NCBI GenBank assembly: GCA_937870795.1
Contig: CALMWS010000370.1
Span: 1 to 37,977, forward strand
Reading direction: 5' to 3'
Length of the DNA: 37,977 bases
From: an uncultured Bacteroidota bacterium
GTDB lineage: Bacteria; Bacteroidota; Bacteroidia; Chitinophagales; Saprospiraceae
The translations under genes were made by a program, and so were the position numbers. Under the pieces are notes generated by a model, which worked only from the letters and a program-made list of their open reading frames with translations, had not been told where the DNA came from and did no database searches. This document shows, in pieces, positions 1 through 9,315 of the stretch; position 1 is the stretch's first letter; each line of letters begins with the position of its first letter.

Positions 1-1487
1 AAAAAGATAATGTCCCAACCTGTTACCAATACATTGGTAGGGTAGTAGTAGTTTAGCTGTTTGGGATCATTGAAACCATCAAATACAGAGATGGGCCAAA
101 GCCAGCTCGAAAACCATGTATCCAATACGTCTTCATCCTGCCTGAGATCACTCAAAAGCAGATCGGCATTGCCGGTCTTTTCTCTTGCCAACTTTAAAGC
201 GCTTTCGGCATTTTCTGCTACAAACACTTCTTCATTGTAATACCATGCGGGCACCCTGTGTCCCCACCAAAGCTGTCGTGAAATACACCAGTCCCTGATG
301 TTTTCCATCCAATGGCGGTATAGGTTTTTCTGGTTTTTGGGAAAAAACTCTATGTCATCGTTTTCCACTGCAGCCAGGGCCGGGCCTGCCAATGCCTTCA
401 TATCAACATACCACTGCAGAGACAATCTTGGCTCTACAACTGCATTGGTCCGCTCAGACCGGCCTACATTGTTTTTATAGTCTTCAATCTTTTCAATGAA
501 GCCCGCTGCTTCCAGATCTGCAGCAAATTTTTTCCTGACCACAAATCGATCCTCTCCCGGATATATGCCCGCTTCGGCACTCATCGTACCGTCATCATTG
601 AATACATCGACCGTTTGCAATTCATGCTTAACTCCCAAATCAAAGTCGTTGACATCGTGTGCGGGGGTTACCTTCAACGCACCTGTACCAAAATCCATGG
701 TGACATACTCGTCAAAAATAACGGGCACTACGCGGCCAATAATAGGCACGATTACATTTTTGCCCTTCAGGTGCTGATACCTGGGATCTTCCGGGTGCAC
801 CGCAACTGCCGTATCACCTGGTATGGTCTCCGGCCTTGTAGTAGCAATGACCACAAAGTCGCTACTGCCTTCAATGGCATATTTTACATGAAATAGTCTG
901 GAGTTTTCAAGACCATAAATTACTTCTTCATTCGACAAAACCGTCTTTGCCTCGGGATCCCAGTTGACCATTCTTTTTCTGCGGTACAACTTACCCTTTT
1001 CGTACAAATCCACAAAAACCTTATACACTGCATCAGACCTTACCTCATCCATGGTAAATGCGGTACGATCCCAATCACATGAAGCGCCCAGCTTCTGCAA
1101 TTGCTGCAAAATGATGCCTCCGTACTCTTCTTTCCATTCCCATGCGTACTTAAGAAATTCCTCTCTGCTAAGATCTGATTTTTTGATGCCACGCTCTCGC
1201 AACATCTTTACCACCTTTGCTTCTGTAGCAATGGAGGCGTGATCGGTGCCAGGAACCCAACAGGCATTTTTGCCCTGCATCCTTGCCTTGCGAATGAGCA
1301 CATCCTGGATGGTGTTGTTGAGCATATGCCCCATGTGCAAAACTCCGGTGACATTGGGTGGCGGTATCACTATGGTGAAAGCTTGCCGCTCATCAGGGGT
1401 ACTGGAAAAATACTTTTTGTCCATCCAATGCTGATACCACCTTGCCTCTGTTTCGGCCGGACTGTATCTCGCTGAAATCTCTGTCAT
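1..1487 (-). CDS. valS: Valine--tRNA ligase, N-terminal part (runs off the left edge)
   Basis: Cytoplasmic class I aminoacyl-tRNA synthetase that charges tRNA-Val with valine. The frame starts at ATG 1487-1485 and stays open for 495 codons to the window edge. The class I signature is visible at residues 42-54 ([13 protein letters not shown], with the HIGH motif as HMGH), followed by [13 protein letters not shown]. The CP1 editing domain is recognisable from [17 protein letters not shown], and a catalytic-core segment ([11 protein letters not shown], then VTGWDIIF) lies at the edge. The KMSKS loop and anticodon-binding part lie outside the window. The aminopeptidase gene upstream on the same strand ends 55 bp before this start, so co-transcription is possible. 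The partner identity is firm; only completeness is unknown. Confidence 0.97.
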   Translation of the reverse strand, partial: MTEISARYSPAETEARWYQHWMDKKYFSSTPDERQAFTIVIPPPNVTGVLHMGHMLNNTIQDVLIRKARMQGKNACWVPGTDHASIATEAKVVKMLRERGIKKSDLSREEFLKYAWEWKEEYGGIILQQLQKLGASCDWDRTAFTMDEVRSDAVYKVFVDLYEKGKLYRRKRMVNWDPEAKTVLSNEEVIYGLENSRLFHVKYAIEGSSDFVVIATTRPETIPGDTAVAVHPEDPRYQHLKGKNVIVPIIGRVVPVIFDEYVTMDFGTGALKVTPAHDVNDFDLGVKHELQTVDVFNDDGTMSAEAGIYPGEDRFVVRKKFAADLEAAGFIEKIEDYKNNVGRSERTNAVVEPRLSLQWYVDMKALAGPALAAVENDDIEFFPKNQKNLYRHWMENIRDWCISRQLWWGHRVPAWYYNEEVFVAENAESALKLAREKTGNADLLLSDLRQDEDVLDTWFSSWLWPISVFDGFNDPKQLNYYYPTNVLVTGWDIIF

Positions 1488-1542
1488 TTGTATATTTTTT
1501 TTGGCCGCTTAATTTTATAAGCAAGCCCCTGCTCTAAACTAT

Positions 1543-2631
1543 TTATATCTTGTCGAAGTATTTGAAGCTCTGACCTGCCTTTATGCTCAACAAGGTTTCG
1601 TAAATGAGCTTAATCACATTTTCGATGTCGTTTTTATGAGCCATTTCTACCGTGGTGTGCATGTACCGAAGCGGCAATGAAATCAACACAGAAGGTATGC
1701 CCCCACCGGTATAGGCAAAGGCGTCGGTGTCGGTACCCGTAGACCTGCTGGAGGCTGATAGCTGCACGGGTATTTTTTTTGCATCGGCTACGTCCCTTAC
1801 CTGACGGAGCAATTTGTTGTGTACAGCAGGTGCAAAAGTCAGGACAGGGCCTTTACCACAAGCCAGATCTCCTTCTTTGCGTGTGGTGACCAAAGGGGTA
1901 TTGGTGTCGTGACACACATCGGTAACAATGGCAACATCGGGTTGAATGGTGTTGGCAATCATTTCAGCACCCCTTAGACCAATTTCTTCCTGTACCGAGT
2001 TTACGATGTATAGGGTAAAAGGTAGTTTCTTTTTATTTTCCTTGATGAGGCGTGCTACTTCTGCAATGCAAAAACCGCCAATTCTGTTATCCAGAGCCCT
2101 GCCGGTGTAAAATGTATTGTTGATCATGGTGAGGCCATCATCAAAGGTGATCACACATCCGGGGTGAATGCCCATGGCTTCCACTTCTTTTTTATCGGCG
2201 GCACCTACATCGATGAATATGTTGTCCATGTTGGGTGTGATGTCCGCCTCTTTGCCGGTGCGGGTATGGATGGCAGGCCAACCAAATACTCCTTTTACCG
2301 GGCCTTTGTCGGTATGAATGGTCACCCTCATGGATGGAGCTATCAAATGATCACTCCCCCCGTTTCTGATGACACTGATGTAACCCTTGTCTGAGATGTA
2401 ATTGACAAACCATGAAATTTCATCTGCATGACCTTCGATGACTACTTTGTATTTTTTTCCCGGATTGATAACAGCATACGCAGTACCGTAATTGTCAAGG
2501 TGCCATTCATCAATGTACGGCTTGAGGTATTTCAACCATATTTTCTGCCCTTCCCACTCAAAACCGGTAGGAGAAGTATTGTTGAGGTATTCGTATAAAA
2601 AGCCCTCGGATTTTTTATTGAAAAAGGTCAT
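1543..2631 (-). CDS. M42 family metallopeptidase (glutamyl aminopeptidase / endoglucanase-like)
   Basis: Predicted cytoplasmic di-zinc aminopeptidase of the M42 (PepA/FrvX-like) family, 362 residues from the chosen start, normal for the family. Metal and catalytic positions are visible: H68 in EGHADEI, D181 in ALDNRIGG, the E215-E216 pair in VQEEIGLRGAE, D238 in TDVCHD and H325 in LRYMHTTVE. There is no signal peptide. The frame can be extended upstream to a TTG, but a promoter-like pair (TTG at 2680-2678, GATCTTTG at 2657-2650) sits over that extension, so the ATG at 2631 is preferred. It lies upstream of valS on the same strand. Exact peptide specificity cannot be read from sequence. Confidence 0.93.
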   Translation of the reverse strand: MTFFNKKSEGFLYEYLNNTSPTGFEWEGQKIWLKYLKPYIDEWHLDNYGTAYAVINPGKKYKVVIEGHADEISWFVNYISDKGYISVIRNGGSDHLIAPSMRVTIHTDKGPVKGVFGWPAIHTRTGKEADITPNMDNIFIDVGAADKKEVEAMGIHPGCVITFDDGLTMINNTFYTGRALDNRIGGFCIAEVARLIKENKKKLPFTLYIVNSVQEEIGLRGAEMIANTIQPDVAIVTDVCHDTNTPLVTTRKEGDLACGKGPVLTFAPAVHNKLLRQVRDVADAKKIPVQLSASSRSTGTDTDAFAYTGGGIPSVLISLPLRYMHTTVEMAHKNDIENVIKLIYETLLSIKAGQSFKYFDKI

Positions 2632-2649
2632 GCTTTTGGAAAATTTGCG

Positions 2650-2680
2650 CAAAGATCGGCTTTTTTATCGTTTTAGCCAA
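2650..2680 (-). promoter_or_regulatory. Candidate promoter of the M42 peptidase gene
   Basis: On the minus strand, TTG (2680-2678) is followed after 20 nt by GATCTTTG (2657-2650), one mismatch from the Bacteroidota -7 consensus TANNTTTG. The inferred start of transcription is near 2644, about 13 nt before the ATG at 2631. Confidence 0.5.
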
Positions 2681-2754
2681 TTTTATTTTGTAATGTGTAC
2701 ATTTTCAGTAGGTTGTATCTACTTGCTTTAAGACTTCATAAGGCGTAATATTTC

Positions 2755-3378
2755 TTATTCCCAGTTCTGTGGATCTACCCGCCATTCAATGAGCATGCGC
2801 ACATCGTCTTCTTTTATGTAATCATTTTCATTGGCTACCTGGATGAGTGTGTCATAATTGGTGATGGTCTTGTACACCACGTTGTGCTTCAAAAAATTCT
2901 GCCTTGCCTGCTCAAATCCATAGTCGAAAATGGCAACCACTCCTACTACGTTTTTACCTTCCTCCCTCAATACATCCACAACTTGCAGCGAACTCCCCCC
3001 CGTAGAAATGAGGTCTTCCACCACCAGAATATCCTGACATGCCGATAAATCCCCTTCAATTCTGTTCTTGCGGCCATGCGACTTGGCTTCCGCCCTCACG
3101 TAGGCAAAAGGTACATTCAAAAGGTCGGCCAATAAGGCACCATGCGCTATGCCGGCTGTGGCTACTCCGGCTACGGCATCAAATGAAGGCATTTGGCTAC
3201 ATATTTTTTTGAGCCCTTCTTTTACCAGATTGCGTACCTCCGGATAAGACAAACTTATGCGGTTGTCGCAATAAATGGGCGACTTGATGCCACTGGCCCA
3301 GGTAAACGGGTTTTGGGGGCTGAGTTTTATTGCGTTTATTTGTAATAATTTTTCACATAACAACTGACTGGTATTCAT
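2755..3378 (-). CDS. pyrE: Orotate phosphoribosyltransferase
   Basis: De novo pyrimidine synthesis enzyme that joins orotate and PRPP to give orotidine 5'-monophosphate. It is 207 residues from ATG 3378-3376, the usual length. The PRPP-binding segment ILVVEDLISTGGSS is intact, as are AGVATAGIAHG and the substrate-side segment FTWASGIKSPIYCDNR near the N terminus. The frame is open for another 20 codons upstream, but those are outside the family alignment and overlap the divergent Nudix gene, so I start at the internal Met (NTSQLLCEKL). The divergent Nudix hydrolase starts only 15 bp away. An exact -7 box for pyrE lies inside the Nudix coding region. Confidence 0.96.
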   Translation of the reverse strand: MNTSQLLCEKLLQINAIKLSPQNPFTWASGIKSPIYCDNRISLSYPEVRNLVKEGLKKICSQMPSFDAVAGVATAGIAHGALLADLLNVPFAYVRAEAKSHGRKNRIEGDLSACQDILVVEDLISTGGSSLQVVDVLREEGKNVVGVVAIFDYGFEQARQNFLKHNVVYKTITNYDTLIQVANENDYIKEDDVRMLIEWRVDPQNWE

Positions 3379-3393
3379 AAATTCCTGATTTCG

Positions 3394-4044
3394 ATGAGTC
3401 TCAAACAAAGTTACAAAATTTACATCAACGAAGTACAATTGTTGCTGATTTCAAGCACCGACCAGCACCTGTTTACAGCCGCCGAAGACACGCTGGTGGT
3501 GGCCTACATGGGCAAGGTAAAAATGCTGATCAATTACATAGATATGTGTGAAAAAAAACCGAAGTTTCATCACCTGGTCATCCATTACAACGATTACAAT
3601 GAACTAAAAAAAGACTTTTTATCTCTTTTTGAAATCAATGAAGCGGGAGGTGGGCTTATCCAAAATGATTTTGGTGAATTTCTGTTCATATTCAGACGCG
3701 GGTTTTGGGACTTACCCAAAGGAAAAATCGAAGCAGGTGAAACCAAAAAGCAGGCAGCTGTGAGAGAAGTTATCGAAGAAACCGGACTCAAAAAGGTTGA
3801 CCTTATTCGAAAACTATGTGTGACGAAACACACATTTCGAAATCGACTGGGCAAGCGCATCATCAAAAAATCGCACTGGTACCTGATGCACAGCCAAAAG
3901 CAAGAGCTCAAACCTCAAACCTCAGAAGACATCGAAAAGGCAGTGTGGATGAAGATGGATGAATTCAGAGCAGAGTGTCATCCGGTTTATGGCAACATTA
4001 TAGATGTATTGGATGCCCTCGAAAAGGAATACCAGCCCTCTTAA
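3394..4044 (+). CDS. Nudix hydrolase
   Basis: Predicted cytoplasmic pyrophosphohydrolase acting on a nucleoside diphosphate linked to another moiety; the substrate is not readable. It is 216 residues. The Nudix box is complete at residues 110-132: G110, E116, R124-E125, E128-E129, G131. Before it lies an N-terminal region of about 85 residues opening with YKIYINEVQL, which I recall as typical of the Bacteroidota Nudix protein that neighbours pyrE. It is divergent from pyrE with 15 bp between start codons, so the two promoters must overlap the opposite genes. Linkage to pyrE suggests a nucleotide house-cleaning or salvage role, which is inference. Confidence 0.93.
   Translation: MSLKQSYKIYINEVQLLLISSTDQHLFTAAEDTLVVAYMGKVKMLINYIDMCEKKPKFHHLVIHYNDYNELKKDFLSLFEINEAGGGLIQNDFGEFLFIFRRGFWDLPKGKIEAGETKKQAAVREVIEETGLKKVDLIRKLCVTKHTFRNRLGKRIIKKSHWYLMHSQKQELKPQTSEDIEKAVWMKMDEFRAECHPVYGNIIDVLDALEKEYQPS
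3406..3439 (-). promoter_or_regulatory. Candidate pyrE promoter inside the divergent Nudix gene
   Basis: The minus strand carries TAACTTTG at 3413-3406, an exact match to TANNTTTG, and ATTG at 3439-3436 about 22 nt upstream. Transcription would start near 3400, giving pyrE a leader of roughly 20 nt. The element overlaps codons 5-16 of the Nudix gene. Confidence 0.45.
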
Positions 4045-4123
4045 CGTTTATTTAGCATTTGGCTTTTAAACGTTTAGGGTCTTGTTTTATCAAAATGAAA
4101 ACTTTCAATTAAAATACTGCAAC

Positions 4124-5011
4124 ATGAAAACACATTTTATTTTATGGCTATTGGTGGGCTTTTGCTTTTCAATCGCATCGGCCCAAGACCAGACAGGCGT
4201 GGATTCTACCGGGCTGCCGGGAGATAATTTTAGCCTGCAGGGGGCCTTACAATTGTTTCGCCAGGCAGCTTCTCCTGAGGCCTTCGAAAAGGCACTCAAC
4301 GATGAGTCCAACCATGTCAACAACCTTGACCTGAATGAAGACGGAGACATTGATTACATCCGCGTAGAGGATCGCTCAAAAGACGAGCTCCACGTGCTTG
4401 TTCTCCAGGCGGTTGTGGGTGACAACGATGCGCAGGACATTGCAACCATTGAAATCGAGAAAACCGGCAATGAGGAGGCCATGCTCCAAATCATAGGAGA
4501 TGAAGACATCTATGGAGAAGAGGTCATCATTGAACCCACAGAAGACAATGATGAAAAAATGGAAGGCAAAGGACCTTCTTACAAGCCCGATGCTCACATG
4601 GCCATTGTGGTCAATGTGTGGGCGTGGCCATCTGTGCGGTTTGTATATGCACCCGTTTATCGTCCCTGGGTAAGCCCATTCAGGTGGAGGGTCTATCCGG
4701 TAGGCTGGCGTCCATGGAGACCACTTGGTTGGAGGGTATTTCATCCTTTCCATCTGGGATTTCACAGGCATTACACGGTAGTGCATGTGCACAGAACCAT
4801 CCACGCCCGTGCCATATATAAGCCTCACAGAACCAGCTCTGTTACCGTAAGAACCCGTCATTCTGCGAAAATTGGCAATTACAGGGTCACCAGGACCAAA
4901 ACAACACACACAGGTCCACGTGGCAATACGGTTACCAAAAAGACCACCACTGTTAAAAAGGGAGGTGAAATCCAGGGCAAAAAAACCACCGTCAAAAGAG
5001 GAAGACGGTAA
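4124..5011 (+). CDS. Secreted protein with acidic N-terminal and Trp/Arg-rich basic C-terminal half (unknown function)
   Basis: Exported protein of 295 residues; the start is the ATG before a clear signal peptide (MKTHFILWLL to SIASA, cleavage near residue 20). A longer frame from a TTG at 4082 is unlikely. Residues about 40-140 are acidic and include NLDLNEDGDIDYIRV (68-82), an EF-hand/dockerin-like calcium loop, then a beta-rich segment ending GEEVIIEP. From residue 165 the character flips: VWAWPSVRFVYAPVYRPW and repeated W-R-P segments, then His-rich and finally Lys/Arg/Thr-rich sequence ending KRGRR. I know this layout as a recurrent uncharacterised Bacteroidota family; I cannot assign a function. 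A shared terminator follows at 5021-5050. Confidence 0.8.
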   Translation: MKTHFILWLLVGFCFSIASAQDQTGVDSTGLPGDNFSLQGALQLFRQAASPEAFEKALNDESNHVNNLDLNEDGDIDYIRVEDRSKDELHVLVLQAVVGDNDAQDIATIEIEKTGNEEAMLQIIGDEDIYGEEVIIEPTEDNDEKMEGKGPSYKPDAHMAIVVNVWAWPSVRFVYAPVYRPWVSPFRWRVYPVGWRPWRPLGWRVFHPFHLGFHRHYTVVHVHRTIHARAIYKPHRTSSVTVRTRHSAKIGNYRVTRTKTTHTGPRGNTVTKKTTTVKKGGEIQGKKTTVKRGRR

Positions 5012-5020
5012 TGGTTTGAA

Positions 5021-5050
5021 ATAAAAAAAGGGGCTTGCCCCTTTTTTTAT
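5021..5050. terminator. Bidirectional intrinsic terminator between convergent genes
   Basis: Perfect hairpin: AAAAAAAGGGG (5023-5033), loop CTTG, CCCCTTTTTTT (5038-5048). A-run and T-run make it work on both strands. The stop codon of the minus-strand symporter gene (5049-5047) lies within its arm. The same 30 bases recur at 12205-12234. Confidence 0.9.
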
Positions 5051-6822
5051 TGTTTAATGGAATTCCATAATTTGTAAATAATATACCCGGATATTATCGC
5101 TATGCCAAAACAAGCCAGCATCAGACTGGTTTGTCCGTACAATAAATAGCCCAGCCCAAACAGCAGGCCATAGACCATAAAACAACCGGTAATCATAGCA
5201 AGAATTTGGTTTAACAATTTGCCGGTGCCCAACTCGGAGGGGGCTATCAATCCCTTTTCAGTGGCCTTGCTTATGACAGGTTGCCATCCAACCGGATTGG
5301 GTTTGATTTTTTGCACAAAATTTAACAGCACTCCTTCAGAGGTAGGTTTCGTGATTAAGGCTATCGCTATCCAACTTACATTGGTAATCATCACACTTAT
5401 GATAAGTTTTTCGTGGAACTCCAGTCCTCTGGCAAAATCCATTTGTAAGATCAGTGCCAACACAAAAGAAACTACCATGGCCGTAATTTCACTAATGGCG
5501 TTCACACGCCACCAGAACCACCTGAGTATAAATAGTAAACCAGTGCCGGCTCCTATCTGCAAGATGATGTCGAAACTTTGTTTGGCATTTTCCATCAGCA
5601 AAGCAGCGCCGGCGCCCAAAAACATCAATACAAGGGTGGATACCTGTCCTACCCTTACCAATTCCTTTTGATCAGCCTCGGGCTTGTAAAATCGGTGGTA
5701 CAAATCGTTGACGAGGTACGAACTGCCCCAGTTGAGGTGTGTACTCAATGTACTCATAAGGGCTGCTATCAATGCTGCAATCACCATGCCCAAAAGACCG
5801 GAAGGTAAAAAAGACAGCATGGCTGGAAATGCCAGGTCATTTTTTACATACTGGGGATCCAGTGCCGGAAATTTTGTGGCAATGTCACTTACATTGGGAA
5901 AAACAATCAGAGAGGCAAGGGCGATAAGGATCCAGGGCCATGGACGCAATGCATAGTGTGCAATGTTAAACAACAGGGTAGCGGTCACAGCATTGGTCTC
6001 ATCTTTAGCTGATAACATGCGTTGGGCAACATATCCTCCTCCGCCTGGTTCTGCGCCCGGATACCATGTACTCCACCACTGTACCGCGATGGGAATGATA
6101 AACAAACTTATCATCATTTCGTGGTTGTCAAAAGAAGGAAGCATGTCCATCTTTGCTTTTACTGCCTCATGCGCCAATAGTTGGTTCAGACCGCCGATTT
6201 CTGGCATGTTCACAATGTAAATACAAGCCCATACCATGCCCACCATGGCCACAATAAACTGAAAAAAATCGGTGTACAATACACCCCTCAAACCACCAAA
6301 AGATGAGTATATGACCGTGATGACAGAAACGATCAACACCGTTTCAACCGCACTCATGCCCAATAAAATACCTGCTATCTTGATGCCTGCCAACATGACG
6401 GTGCCCATAATCAATACATTAAAAACTACACCCAAATAAAAAGCACGGAACCCTCTCAATAGCCTTGCTTCCGCTCCGCTGTACCTGAGTTCATAAAATT
6501 CCAGATCTGTGGTCACTGCCGATCTTCGCCATAATCTTGCATATACAAAAACGGTCAACATGCCCGTCAGCAAAAAGGCCCACCATGCCCAGTTGCCGGC
6601 TACTCCGTTGACCCTCACAATATCGGTAACCAGATTGGGGGTGTCGGCAGAAAAAGTGGTTGCTACCATCGAAATACCCAATAGCCACCACGGCATCTTC
6701 CTACCCGAAAGAAAAAATTCTGCACTGCTCTCTCCTGATTTTTTGGCTACCGATAAGCCGATGATCAGGGTAATCACAAAAAAGAGGGCAATGATGATCC
6801 AATCTGTTTGGCTTAACTGCAT
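5047..6822 (-). CDS. Sodium:solute symporter family protein (SSS)
   Basis: Inner-membrane secondary transporter of the LeuT-fold SSS family, 591 residues with about 13-14 hydrophobic segments. It begins with a first helix at about residues 8-25, followed by EFFLSGRKMPWWLLGISMVATTFSAD (35-60), the usual SSS helix 1 region. The Na2-site helix is recognisable as LMSTLSTHLNWGSSYLVNDLY (355-375), with S357/S360/T361 in the conserved positions. It lies 60 bp downstream of the GH20 hexosaminidase on the same strand, suggesting co-transcription and uptake of the released amino sugar or an oligosaccharide. The substrate is inferred from that context only. The gene ends within a bidirectional terminator. 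Confidence 0.92.
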   Translation of the reverse strand: MQLSQTDWIIIALFFVITLIIGLSVAKKSGESSAEFFLSGRKMPWWLLGISMVATTFSADTPNLVTDIVRVNGVAGNWAWWAFLLTGMLTVFVYARLWRRSAVTTDLEFYELRYSGAEARLLRGFRAFYLGVVFNVLIMGTVMLAGIKIAGILLGMSAVETVLIVSVITVIYSSFGGLRGVLYTDFFQFIVAMVGMVWACIYIVNMPEIGGLNQLLAHEAVKAKMDMLPSFDNHEMMISLFIIPIAVQWWSTWYPGAEPGGGGYVAQRMLSAKDETNAVTATLLFNIAHYALRPWPWILIALASLIVFPNVSDIATKFPALDPQYVKNDLAFPAMLSFLPSGLLGMVIAALIAALMSTLSTHLNWGSSYLVNDLYHRFYKPEADQKELVRVGQVSTLVLMFLGAGAALLMENAKQSFDIILQIGAGTGLLFILRWFWWRVNAISEITAMVVSFVLALILQMDFARGLEFHEKLIISVMITNVSWIAIALITKPTSEGVLLNFVQKIKPNPVGWQPVISKATEKGLIAPSELGTGKLLNQILAMITGCFMVYGLLFGLGYLLYGQTSLMLACFGIAIISGYIIYKLWNSIKQ

Positions 6823-6882
6823 GGTTTTGATGTTTGGGTAAAAATAAATAAATGATGCGGCTTTAAAGCCTTTTTTAAAACT

Positions 6883-9108
6883 TTACCTCACTACTATTTC
6901 ATCTACAAAAACCCATGGCAGGTTGCCACTACCCGGCATACCCTTTTCTATCGCTTTGTCATTGGGTATTTTAAGCTTCAATGTCGATGTTTTAATGCCT
7001 TGAATTACAAGTAAAAGGCTTTCCACATTGCCCTTTAAAGTCTCCTGGGTTTTGATGATATGGATGCTCTGGTCTCCAGCCCATAGACTCAAACTGCCGG
7101 CATCGGGAGCATAAATCCACTGCGATGGATTGTGGTAAAATGATATTTCAATGGTGTCGATGGCTTCATTTGCATCCAACGCTATTTCAAAGTCCAAATC
7201 CTTTTGATTAAAGCCCAGCCACCCCTCTTTGTGGGAATCGGCCCTTCCTCTCAACCCGTCACATAGGGTGATAGCACCAAATGAACGATACCTGTCGTCT
7301 GGCTCCTTTCCCAAAACAATCGTTTTTCCGGCTGCTTTGTGCCAGGTAAATTCAAAGTTAAGTTTGTTTTTTTCAGGCGAGGCAGCCAATGTTGCATTGA
7401 TGTTGCAACTTTCATTAACCCATAAGCCTCCATTAGTATCTGACACACGCTGACCATTTTTGCTAAGATTTACTTTTTGGTCTTTGCCTTTGGCCCTGAT
7501 ATTGAGTTGAATGCCCTGCCGCTCATGTTGTTTGATTTCATAATACAGCTCGTTTCGTTTATCCGCTGCATTGATGCCCTGGGCTTGCCAATATGTATAA
7601 TGGTCATCCAATCGGTTGAGATAATCGTTGAAATCTTTTTGGTTGTTGTTACTCCATGCCACCTCTGCCAAAGCTGTCATTCGTGGTAATACCTGATACC
7701 AAACCCGTGCCGGACTGTCCATGTATTCGGTCCATACATTACCCTGTGTACCCAGTATGTATTTCCTTTCATCAACAGCAAGATCAGAAGGCACGGGATC
7801 ATAGCTATACACTTTTTCCAGCGGCAGAAAGCCTCCAATTGCTAATCCTTCATCTTGCCCCTTTGATTGAAGGTAATCGAGGTAACAATAATCTGTTGGT
7901 GTCATGATAACATCATGGCCCATTTTGGCAGCAGCTTTACCGCCTTCTATGCCACGCCACGACATTACTGTTGCATTTGGTGCCAACCCACCTTCCAAAA
8001 TTTCATCCCAGCCGATGATTTTTTTACCGTGCTTATTGACAAATGTTTCAATTCTTCTGATAAAGTAGCTTTGCAGCTCATGTTCATCTTTCAAGCCCAT
8101 TTTACGGATTAATTCCTGGCAAGCTGCATTGTTTTTCCATTGTATTTTCGGACACTCATCACCTCCGATGTGGATGTATTCAGATGGAAAGAGTGACATT
8201 ACTTCCGTCAGTACATCTTCCAGAAATTGAAAGGTAGTTTCGGTCGGACAAAAAACATCGTCGAAGACGCCCCAGTCACCTACCACTTCGATGTTGTTTC
8301 CGGTGCAGCCGAGCTCAGGGTAAGCCGCTATGGCAGCACTGGCATGGCCGGGCATTTCTATTTCAGGAATCACTTCAATGCCCAGTTTTTTGGCATAGGA
8401 TACTATTGCCTGAATGTCTTCGTGGGTATAGTAACCGCCATATTTGATATCGTCGTATTTTTTCGGATGATCACCTGCGTGTCCTATCAAAGTCTTATTC
8501 CTCCAGGCAGCCACCGTTTGCAGTCGGGGGTATTTTTTGATCTCGATGCGCCATCCCTGATCCTCGGTGAGGTGCCAGTGAAAAACGTTCAATTTGTACC
8601 TCGCCATCATATCCAGGTACTCGAAGATAAATTCTTTAGCAAAGAAATGCCTGCCCGTGTCCAAATGCAGGCCCCGGTACCCAAATCTGGGCTCATCACT
8701 GATGTTTGCTTTTATGAGGTAGGGTAGACCATCGTATTTTTTGGTAAGCTGTTTTAACGTTTGCAGGCCATGATTCACCCCCGGATAGCTGGCAGCTGTT
8801 AAAATGAGATTTCCATTTTTAAATTCAATTTGGTAGGCTTCCTTTGAAAGCGAAGCATTTTTTTGAACCACCAATTGTATTTTTCCCTCTTTTTGAATTT
8901 GCAATTCTGGAAAATGCATACCCACCAAATCAGCCACTTCTGTCCAGGCTTCGTTGGGAAGAAAGCCAATGTCCCTCCACGCTACGGAATCTTGCAGCCA
9001 CTCGATTGAATTCGGCTTTGGGATCAGGCCCGGTTTTTGGGCATGAACGTAGTTATTTGCCCAAATCATCAGTATAAGGGTAATGAAGCGTAAAACAATG
9101 GTTTTCAT
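6883..9108 (-). CDS. Glycoside hydrolase family 20 beta-N-acetylhexosaminidase
   Basis: Exported enzyme predicted to remove terminal beta-linked GlcNAc or GalNAc from glycans by substrate-assisted catalysis. It is 741 residues with a signal peptide (first 23 residues, ending VHAQ). An N-terminal GH20b-type domain (about 25-140) precedes the catalytic barrel starting GYRGLHLDTGRHF. The catalytic pair D317-E318 sits in HIGGDECPKIQW, and VFHWHLTEDQGWRIEI (175-190) and EIEMPGHASAAIAAYPEL are also typical. The barrel runs to about residue 520 (MTALAEVAW); the last 200 residues form an extra beta-rich domain ending VFVDEIVVR, perhaps carbohydrate binding. It probably forms an operon with the downstream symporter. 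No GlcNAc kinase or deacetylase lies next to it. Confidence 0.95.
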   Translation of the reverse strand: MKTIVLRFITLILMIWANNYVHAQKPGLIPKPNSIEWLQDSVAWRDIGFLPNEAWTEVADLVGMHFPELQIQKEGKIQLVVQKNASLSKEAYQIEFKNGNLILTAASYPGVNHGLQTLKQLTKKYDGLPYLIKANISDEPRFGYRGLHLDTGRHFFAKEFIFEYLDMMARYKLNVFHWHLTEDQGWRIEIKKYPRLQTVAAWRNKTLIGHAGDHPKKYDDIKYGGYYTHEDIQAIVSYAKKLGIEVIPEIEMPGHASAAIAAYPELGCTGNNIEVVGDWGVFDDVFCPTETTFQFLEDVLTEVMSLFPSEYIHIGGDECPKIQWKNNAACQELIRKMGLKDEHELQSYFIRRIETFVNKHGKKIIGWDEILEGGLAPNATVMSWRGIEGGKAAAKMGHDVIMTPTDYCYLDYLQSKGQDEGLAIGGFLPLEKVYSYDPVPSDLAVDERKYILGTQGNVWTEYMDSPARVWYQVLPRMTALAEVAWSNNNQKDFNDYLNRLDDHYTYWQAQGINAADKRNELYYEIKQHERQGIQLNIRAKGKDQKVNLSKNGQRVSDTNGGLWVNESCNINATLAASPEKNKLNFEFTWHKAAGKTIVLGKEPDDRYRSFGAITLCDGLRGRADSHKEGWLGFNQKDLDFEIALDANEAIDTIEISFYHNPSQWIYAPDAGSLSLWAGDQSIHIIKTQETLKGNVESLLLVIQGIKTSTLKLKIPNDKAIEKGMPGSGNLPWVFVDEIVVR

Positions 9109-9315
9109 TTTCCTACTTTAGAGCCACAAAATATAAAAACACTTTTAACTGACCGCTATCTTTTTTATTTGAAGCAATGCTTTGATTTTCAATGGATAAC
9201 CATAAATTTTATGAAGGCATTACGCATAAAAAAATAATTTATACAACTTTTTCAAATATTCTGTACACTATGTATGCTTATTTTGCGTTCCATTTTAAAC
9301 AAACCAAAACCAAAT

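Noticed and set aside
8227-8727. A 166-codon plus-strand open frame within the GH20 gene
   Set aside because: It is antisense to the catalytic barrel coding sequence, and its product resembles nothing known.
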